From positions 62,001 to 126,000 of the forward strand of contig NZ_JACVZE010000006.1 in the NCBI RefSeq assembly GCF_015461805.1: a stretch of DNA of 64,000 nucleotides, in the 5' to 3' direction. Position numbers and translations under genes: made by a program. This document shows positions 59,623 to 64,000 of the stretch, in pieces; position 1 is the stretch's first letter; each line of letters starts with the position of its first letter. The notes under the pieces were generated by a model that ran no database searches, had not been told where the DNA came from, and saw only the letters and a list, made by a program, of their open reading frames with translations. The stretch is from Pseudomonas pisciculturae (lineage in GTDB: Bacteria > Pseudomonadota > Gammaproteobacteria > Pseudomonadales > Pseudomonadaceae).

Positions 59623-60531
59623 ATGCCGGATCTCAACTTATTGATCACCCTGGATGTGCTGCTCACCGAAGGCAGCGTCGCCCGTGCCGCTCAGCGCCTG
59701 CACTTGAGCCCGTCGGCGATGAGCCGCGCCTTGGCGCGCTTGCGTGAGACCACCGGCGATCCATTGTTGGTCCGCGCCGGCAGGGGCTTGGTGCCCACCC
59801 CGCGCGCGCTGGCGTTGCGCGAGCAGGTCGGGCGCCTGGTGCAGGAGGCCCACGCAGTGCTGCGCCCCGCTCAATTTTTGGACATGGCCCAGGTGCAACG
59901 GACGTTCACCTTGCGCACCAGCGAAGAGTTCGTCGAAAACTTCGGCCCGGCGTTGCTCGCCCGTATCGCCCAGCACGCCCCTGGTGTGCGCCTGCGTTTT
60001 GTGAACAAGACCGACAAGGACAGCACCCTGTTGCGTGAAGGCAGCGTCGACCTTGAAACCGGCGTGGTCGACCTTGCGAGCAGCCCCGAAGTGCTGACCC
60101 AGGCGCTGTTCCGTGATCGTTTGGTGGGGGTGGTGCGCAGTGGTCATCCCCTCAGCCAGGGGGATGTCAGCGTTCAACGCTATGCCAAAGGCCAGCACGT
60201 CTATGTGTCCCGACGCGGCCAAAACCGAGGCCAGATCGACGATGCCCTCGAAGCCCAAGGCCTCACCCGTCATATCAGCACCATCGTCGCCGGTTTCTCC
60301 ACCGCCATCGCCCTGGCCCGCCACACCGACCTGATCGCCAGCGTGCCCGAACGCTACACCGCCCACCAACGTGCTGGCCTGCACAGCTTTGCGCTGCCGC
60401 TGGAGTTGCCCACCTTTACCGTCGCGATGCTCTGGCACCCAAGGCTCGACGCCGACTTGGGCCATCGCTGGCTGCGCGGATGTTTGCGTGAGGTCTGCGC
60501 GCCGCAACAGGTACAATCGCCGCTGCCTTGA
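59623..60531 (+). CDS. LysR-family transcriptional regulator
   Basis: Regulator of 302 residues. The N-terminal HTH (LITLDVLLTEGSVARAAQRL then HLSPSAMSRALARLRETTGD) is followed by a substrate-binding domain (FTLRTSEEFVENFGPALLAR; ASSPEVLTQALFRDRLVGVV). It belongs to the branch that includes NodD-like and MFS-paired LysR proteins. ATG 59623 has GAGGAG six bases upstream; GTG 59617 is inside that site. Divergent from the MFS gene it probably controls. Confidence 0.92.
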   Translation: MPDLNLLITLDVLLTEGSVARAAQRLHLSPSAMSRALARLRETTGDPLLVRAGRGLVPTPRALALREQVGRLVQEAHAVLRPAQFLDMAQVQRTFTLRTSEEFVENFGPALLARIAQHAPGVRLRFVNKTDKDSTLLREGSVDLETGVVDLASSPEVLTQALFRDRLVGVVRSGHPLSQGDVSVQRYAKGQHVYVSRRGQNRGQIDDALEAQGLTRHISTIVAGFSTAIALARHTDLIASVPERYTAHQRAGLHSFALPLELPTFTVAMLWHPRLDADLGHRWLRGCLREVCAPQQVQSPLP

Positions 60532-60552
60532 AGCGAAACGCCAGGAATGTGC

Positions 60553-61230
60553 ATGTTCAGCCTTACCCGTTACACCACGCCGTGCCCCGAGCCCATCAAT
60601 GCGCAAGTCCTGCAGATGGTGGTGGACAACCTCACCGACATCAGCAGCATCGCGTTGCCGCCGAGCAACCTGCTGTACAACATCTATCAGTACGCCATCG
60701 GCTTTGAGGTGCACCTGTACCTCGAAGCGTTGAATGGCGCGAAAGGTATTGCGGTCGAGTTGGTCGTGGCCACTGACGCTGAAGACCCTGAGAAAGTCAT
60801 CGGTTTTATGCTGTGCCTACCGGTAAAAGATGACCCCGAAGCTTGTGGTGTTGCGTTCATGGCGGTGCAAGCCGGGCATCGGCGCCAAGGTGTCGCACGG
60901 GGGATGATGCAGGATGCGTTGGGGCGCTATCCCCATGCCGAATTGGCGTGCGCGGTTGAGAAAGTGCCGGCCTTCGAGTCCCTGGGCTTTCAGGTGCGGG
61001 GCGCGCGCGGTACCCAGGTATTAATGAACACACGCAACTACGGTACGGACGGGCTAATGGGCGTGCTGGATGTTGCGCCAATCTACAGCTCGTTGGAGGT
61101 GCGGCAGATTCATACGTACCTGCTGCAAAAGCATGGCAAGCGGGCGATGGTGGATGCCGAGAAGCAGCGGGATCGGCATCTGGATCAGTTGGCGCGCAAG
61201 GTTCAGTTGTTTCTACAGAACCGGAACTGA
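60553..61230 (+). CDS. GNAT-family N-acetyltransferase
   Basis: Protein of 225 residues with a GNAT core. The acetyl-CoA-binding motif is GHRRQGVARGMMQDAL (about 107-122); VIGFMLCLPVKDDPEACGVA precedes it. The N-terminal half (PEPINAQVLQMVVDNLTDIS) is a Pseudomonas-specific extension, and a C-terminal helical tail (HTYLLQKHGKRAMVDAEKQR) follows the fold. ATG 60553 is chosen because AGGA lies six bases before it; ATG 60547 overlaps that site. The substrate is not predictable. Confidence 0.82.
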   Translation: MFSLTRYTTPCPEPINAQVLQMVVDNLTDISSIALPPSNLLYNIYQYAIGFEVHLYLEALNGAKGIAVELVVATDAEDPEKVIGFMLCLPVKDDPEACGVAFMAVQAGHRRQGVARGMMQDALGRYPHAELACAVEKVPAFESLGFQVRGARGTQVLMNTRNYGTDGLMGVLDVAPIYSSLEVRQIHTYLLQKHGKRAMVDAEKQRDRHLDQLARKVQLFLQNRN

Positions 61231-61241
61231 AACACGACCGC

Positions 61242-61335
61242 AATGTGGGAGCGGGCTTGCTCGCGAAGGCGGCGTGTCAGCCACCACATGTATCAACTGA
61301 CACACCGCTTTCGCGAGCAAGCCCGCTCCCACATT
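61242..61335. repeat. REP doublet of a further class (GAGCGGGCTTGCTCGCGAA) 9
   Basis: Inverted pair with arms AATGTGGGAGCGGGCTTGCT and AGCAAGCCCGCTCCCACATT, and a loop with GTGTCAG/CTGACAC. It lies between the convergent GNAT and TetR genes. Confidence 0.9.
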
Positions 61336-61365
61336 TGGCTCTGCGTGTATCAGATAAGCAGTGGC

Positions 61366-61971
61366 CTACTCGGGTAGCACTGTACGGCTGCGGTTGACCA
61401 TCGCCATGATCGTCGCCAACAGTTCCTGCTGGGCTTCTTCACGACTGATCTCGCCACTCGCCGCCGCATGGGACAAGGCCTCCGCAGCCCCCAGCATCGC
61501 GCGTAATCCGGCCTGGGATACGCGGCCAAACGGCGACAGCGCCTCACGGCATTTGTCGAGGAAGATCGCCTCGTACCGCCGCTTGAGGCTTTCCAGCTCC
61601 GGCGAGCTGCTCAACGCCGCAATCACTCCCGGGATTTCCCGACCCTGCAGTAACACGCAGTCCACATAGGATGACGCAATCACCCACGCCCGGTCCTCCA
61701 GCGTGGCATCGCTAGCGTCGATGGCGTCGGCAAATACCTGGTTCTGACGCCCGTCAAAATCTTCATACAGTGCGGCCAACAACCCGGCGCGGGTGACGAA
61801 ATGGTCGTAGACCACCGGCTTGGTCACGCCAGCCAACTCTGCCAGGCGGCCTAAGGTCAGGGCCTCGGTGCCTTCATCGCGGACCAGGCTCCAGGCCACA
61901 TCCAACAATTGCCGCAGGCGGTCTTCACGGGACAGGCGACGACGTGGTGCGATGGACTCACTGCTTGACAT
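61366..61971 (-). CDS. TetR-family transcriptional regulator
   Basis: Repressor of 201 residues. The N-terminal HTH is GTEALTLGRLAELAGVTKPVVYDHF (starting about residue 30); the C-terminal ligand domain is helical. It is divergent from a quinone-reductase-type gene, with a 14-base tandem repeat in the shared gap, so that gene is the likely target. ATG 61971 gives MSSSESIAPRRRLSREDRLR; nine more in-frame codons would cross the operator. Confidence 0.9.
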   Translation of the reverse strand: MSSSESIAPRRRLSREDRLRQLLDVAWSLVRDEGTEALTLGRLAELAGVTKPVVYDHFVTRAGLLAALYEDFDGRQNQVFADAIDASDATLEDRAWVIASSYVDCVLLQGREIPGVIAALSSSPELESLKRRYEAIFLDKCREALSPFGRVSQAGLRAMLGAAEALSHAAASGEISREEAQQELLATIMAMVNRSRTVLPE

Positions 61972-61980
61972 GCTTATATA

Positions 61981-62008
61981 CCAAAAGTAACTTACCAAAG
62001 GTAACTTA
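61981..62008. promoter_or_regulatory. Tandem 14-base repeats, candidate TetR operator
   Basis: CCAAAAGTAACTTA (61981-61994) is followed at once by CCAAAGGTAACTTA (61995-62008), 13 of 14 identical. The junction also makes the small palindrome TTACC-AAA-GGTAA. The pair lies 10 bases from the tetR start and 32 bases from the oxidoreductase start. Confidence 0.6.
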
Positions 62009-62040
62009 AGCCCAGCCTAAACCGAAAGGGAGTCAATGTC

Positions 62041-62640
62041 ATGCACGCTTTGATCGTTGTTGCTCATCACGACCCACAATCCCTTACCCACGGCATCGCC
62101 GCACAAGTGGCCGCAGGCCTGGCCGCGTCAGGCCATACGTTTGAAATCGCCGACCTCGCCGCCGAAGGGTTCGACCCACGCTACACCGCCGCCGATCATC
62201 GGGTACACCGCGCACGAGCTACGCCACCTGCCGACGTGCTGGCCGAACAAGCCCGTATCGACCGTGCCGACGCCCTGGTAGTGGCATTTCCAATCTATTG
62301 GTGGTCCATGCCAGCGTTGCTCAAGGGCTGGGTCGACCGCGTATTCATCAACGGCTGGGCCATCGATTACGGCCCCGATACGCCGGTGGTGAAAAAACTG
62401 CGGCATTTGCAGGTGCATCTGTTGGCGTTGGGTGCCGCCGATGATGGCGCGTTTGATCGTCACGGTTATGCCAAGGCCATGCGCACGCAAATCGACTATG
62501 GGATTTTTGATTACTGCGGGGCGCAGGTAGTGACGTCCGAATTGTTGCTGGACGCGGAAAGTGGCGCAGCACAGGCGCATTTGCAGAAAGCGAATAAGAT
62601 CGGCCAGGCGCTGTTTCAGGCTGAAACCGTAGCCAGCTGA
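62041..62640 (+). CDS. NAD(P)H dehydrogenase (quinone), flavodoxin-fold family
   Basis: FMN/FAD oxidoreductase of 199 residues, similar to KefF/MdaB/YwrO. The N-terminal flavin loop is VVAHHDPQSLTHGIA and the family signature is FPIYWWSMPALLKGWVDRVF (about 82-101), then GWAIDYG. It reduces quinones or electrophiles by two electrons, avoiding semiquinones. It is divergent from, and presumably repressed by, the TetR protein. Confidence 0.9.
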   Translation: MHALIVVAHHDPQSLTHGIAAQVAAGLAASGHTFEIADLAAEGFDPRYTAADHRVHRARATPPADVLAEQARIDRADALVVAFPIYWWSMPALLKGWVDRVFINGWAIDYGPDTPVVKKLRHLQVHLLALGAADDGAFDRHGYAKAMRTQIDYGIFDYCGAQVVTSELLLDAESGAAQAHLQKANKIGQALFQAETVAS

Positions 62641-62641
62641 T

Positions 62642-63031
62642 TCAGCCTTCGCGAAACAGGTCGTGGGCATCCAGCAGGCGGTAGGCAATTTCCGGGCGTT
62701 TCTCCAGGCCCCGTCGAATCGCGGTCGGGATTGACTGCCGAGTCTTGCGGCACATGCCCGGCAGTTCATCGATCACGATCTGGATACCGCGCATGCTCTT
62801 GACCTCGGTATGCCCAGGCGCGATATGCACGCGGATGCCCAATTGCTGGTACATCAGCTGTTGCATACGCTCCAGGTCTTGCAGGCTCTTGAGGTCTTCG
62901 AGACGGTCGATCAGCTTTTTTTCTTCCTGGCGCGTGAGCTTCAGGATGCGCTGGTCGGTACCCGGGGTTTCCAGCAGTTGCTCGCGGTCACAGACACAGG
63001 CGCCGGGTGGGCAGGGTTGGCGAATAGTCAT
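62642..63031 (-). CDS. Conserved hypothetical protein with N-terminal CPPGACVC motif
   Basis: Soluble protein of 129 residues. The N-terminus MTIRQPCPPGACVCDREQLL has three cysteines (7, 12, 14) in a tight C-x4-C-x-C cluster that suggests metal or Fe-S binding. A charged helical segment follows (TRQEEKKLIDRLEDLKSLQD) and a C-terminal part with GHTEVKSMRGIQIVIDELPG and CRKTRQSIPTAIRRGLEKRP. I do not recognise the family. ATG 63031 has AGGCC just upstream. It lies 47 bases downstream of aroA on the same strand and is probably co-transcribed. Confidence 0.75.
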   Translation of the reverse strand: MTIRQPCPPGACVCDREQLLETPGTDQRILKLTRQEEKKLIDRLEDLKSLQDLERMQQLMYQQLGIRVHIAPGHTEVKSMRGIQIVIDELPGMCRKTRQSIPTAIRRGLEKRPEIAYRLLDAHDLFREG

Positions 63032-63078
63032 GTGCTTGGCCTCCCCATTCCGACGCTGCTTCCTCAGGAGCTAGTAGC

Positions 63079-64000
63079 TCAGTAGCTCAGTTGAACCCCA
63101 AGACTGCCCAGGGCCTTCCAGTACTCAGGATAGGTCTTGGCTACGCAGTCCGGGTCTTGAATGCGGATGCCCGACACTTTCAAACCCGCCAGCGCAAAGC
63201 ACATGGCGATGCGGTGGTCGGCATGGGTGTCGATCAGCGCATTACAGGCTGTGCCGGCCAGGGCAGGGTCGCTGGCCACCAACAGGTCGTCACCTTCAAT
63301 GGTGGCCAGGCCTGGGCGAATCTCGTTGAGGCCGTCATGCAGGGCTTGCACGCGGTCGCACTCTTTGACCCGCAGGTTGGCCAGTTCAGTGAAACGTACC
63401 GGGGAGTTGTTGAACGCTGCCAGCACTGCCAGAGTCGGAATCGCGTCCTGCATCTGCGAGCCCACCACGGTGGCCTGCATGTTCGGGAACTGCGCGATCA
63501 CGGCTTGGGCCTTGGCGTCGGGCTGGGTGAAGTCTTGCGCGGCAACGCCGATGTCGATACGACCACCGGTCAATACTTCGGCCGCCCACAGGTAGGTGGC
63601 GGCGGACGCGTCGGGTTCGATCAGGTAGTCATGGGCGGTGTAGCCAGTGGGGGCCACGCGCCAGGTGGTGTCGTTGACTGCCTCGACCTGGGCACCGAAG
63701 GCGCGCATGCAGTCCAGGGTCAGGTCCACGTAACCACGGGCGCCGATGTCCTTGCCGGTCAACGCCACCTCAATCGGCGCTTCGCCGCAGGCCGCGAGCA
63801 TCAGCAGGGCCGAGACGTACTGGCTCGACAAGCCGCCGTCGATCTCAAAGCGCTTGGCCTGGACTTTACCCACGCCGTGCACGGTGACCGGTGGGCAGCC
63901 GGTAGGGCTGTCGACCCTGATGCCGTTCTGGCCGAGTGTGGCCAGCAACGGGCCGATCGGGCGTTTTTGCATGTAGTCGTCGCCGTCCAGCACCACGGTG
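63079..64000 (-). CDS. aroA: 3-phosphoshikimate 1-carboxyvinyltransferase (EPSP synthase), 5' end cut by window
   Basis: C-terminal 307 residues of EPSP synthase, which joins phosphoenolpyruvate to shikimate-3-phosphate in aromatic amino-acid synthesis. Visible signatures are LDGDDYMQKRPIGPLLATLG, GGLSSQYVSALLMLA, LRVKECDRVQALHDGL (the PROSITE-type ECDR motif) and DTHADHRIAMCFALAG (DHRxAM). The frame is open through base 64000, so about a third of the gene lies outside. The end has an 8-base tandem duplication (GAGCTACT-type) across the stop codon. Confidence 0.95.
   Translation of the reverse strand, partial: TVVLDGDDYMQKRPIGPLLATLGQNGIRVDSPTGCPPVTVHGVGKVQAKRFEIDGGLSSQYVSALLMLAACGEAPIEVALTGKDIGARGYVDLTLDCMRAFGAQVEAVNDTTWRVAPTGYTAHDYLIEPDASAATYLWAAEVLTGGRIDIGVAAQDFTQPDAKAQAVIAQFPNMQATVVGSQMQDAIPTLAVLAAFNNSPVRFTELANLRVKECDRVQALHDGLNEIRPGLATIEGDDLLVASDPALAGTACNALIDTHADHRIAMCFALAGLKVSGIRIQDPDCVAKTYPEYWKALGSLGVQLSY

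Noticed and set aside
4305..61335. CRISPR-like spacing of the recurring GTGGGAG repeats
   Set aside because: The units are isolated inverted pairs kilobases apart, not arrays with regular spacers.
63060..63095. TAGCTCAGTAGCTCAG looking like a tRNA D-arm
   Set aside because: No acceptor, anticodon or T arm follows; it is a short tandem duplication over the aroA stop codon.

Overview
The window reads as chromosomal DNA of a Pseudomonas of the fluorescens group. The evidence is uniformly GC-rich coding DNA, a complete mannitol operon in the P. fluorescens order (mtlR, mtlEFGKDYZ), a MuxABC-OpmB efflux operon, Pseudomonas-restricted small families (DUF1652, DUF2790 and DUF3203-like) and nine REP doublets (REPIN-type inverted repeats) in gene gaps. 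No rRNA, tRNA, CRISPR array, insertion sequence or prophage was recognised. Both ends cut genes: an RND permease on the left and aroA on the right. All identifications come from reading the sequence; no database search was run.

Layout. 1-6.4 kb: RND adaptor and permease genes divergent from an RstA/RstB-like two-component pair. 6.4-8.2 kb: ECF sigma/anti-sigma pair behind a DUF3455 gene. 8.4-11.9 kb: sulfur acquisition (TauE/SafE exporter, acyl-CoA-dehydrogenase-like flavoprotein, SfnG), with two divergent sigma-54 promoters around a perfect palindrome. 12.0-14.2 kb: methionine aminopeptidase behind a ParD-like gene, then a short threonine dehydratase behind what looks like a complete ribosome-dependent attenuator. 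14.3-15.5 kb: small Pseudomonas genes and a structured leader. 15.5-25.0 kb: mannitol uptake and catabolism. 25.1-27.1 kb: glycosyltransferase and thiol peroxidase. 27.3-36.2 kb: muxABC-opmB. 36.5-39.5 kb: MHYT-GGDEF-EAL protein and an SDR. 39.5-45.0 kb: accessory patch with a small protein gene behind a perfect hrp box, a MocR regulator, an orphan ccoG, an orphan serralysin-type C-terminal domain, and small genes. 45.2-53.0 kb: glgE, treS-maltokinase fusion and glgB (trehalose to alpha-glucan). 53.0-64.0 kb: diguanylate cyclase, toxin-antitoxin pair, hybrid histidine kinase, CAP-domain protein, divergent MFS/LysR, GNAT, divergent TetR/quinone reductase, a cysteine-motif protein and aroA.

Most of the window is ordinary core metabolism and transport. 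The signals most worth testing are regulatory or orphan: the Ile/Thr-codon attenuator before the catalytic-only threonine dehydratase (13.07-13.18 kb), the hrp-box gene at 39.5-40.0 kb with its serralysin-tail neighbour at 43.3 kb, the paired sigma-54 promoters at 10.6-10.8 kb, the ParD-like/aminopeptidase operon, and three consecutive hairpins ahead of the DUF1652 gene.
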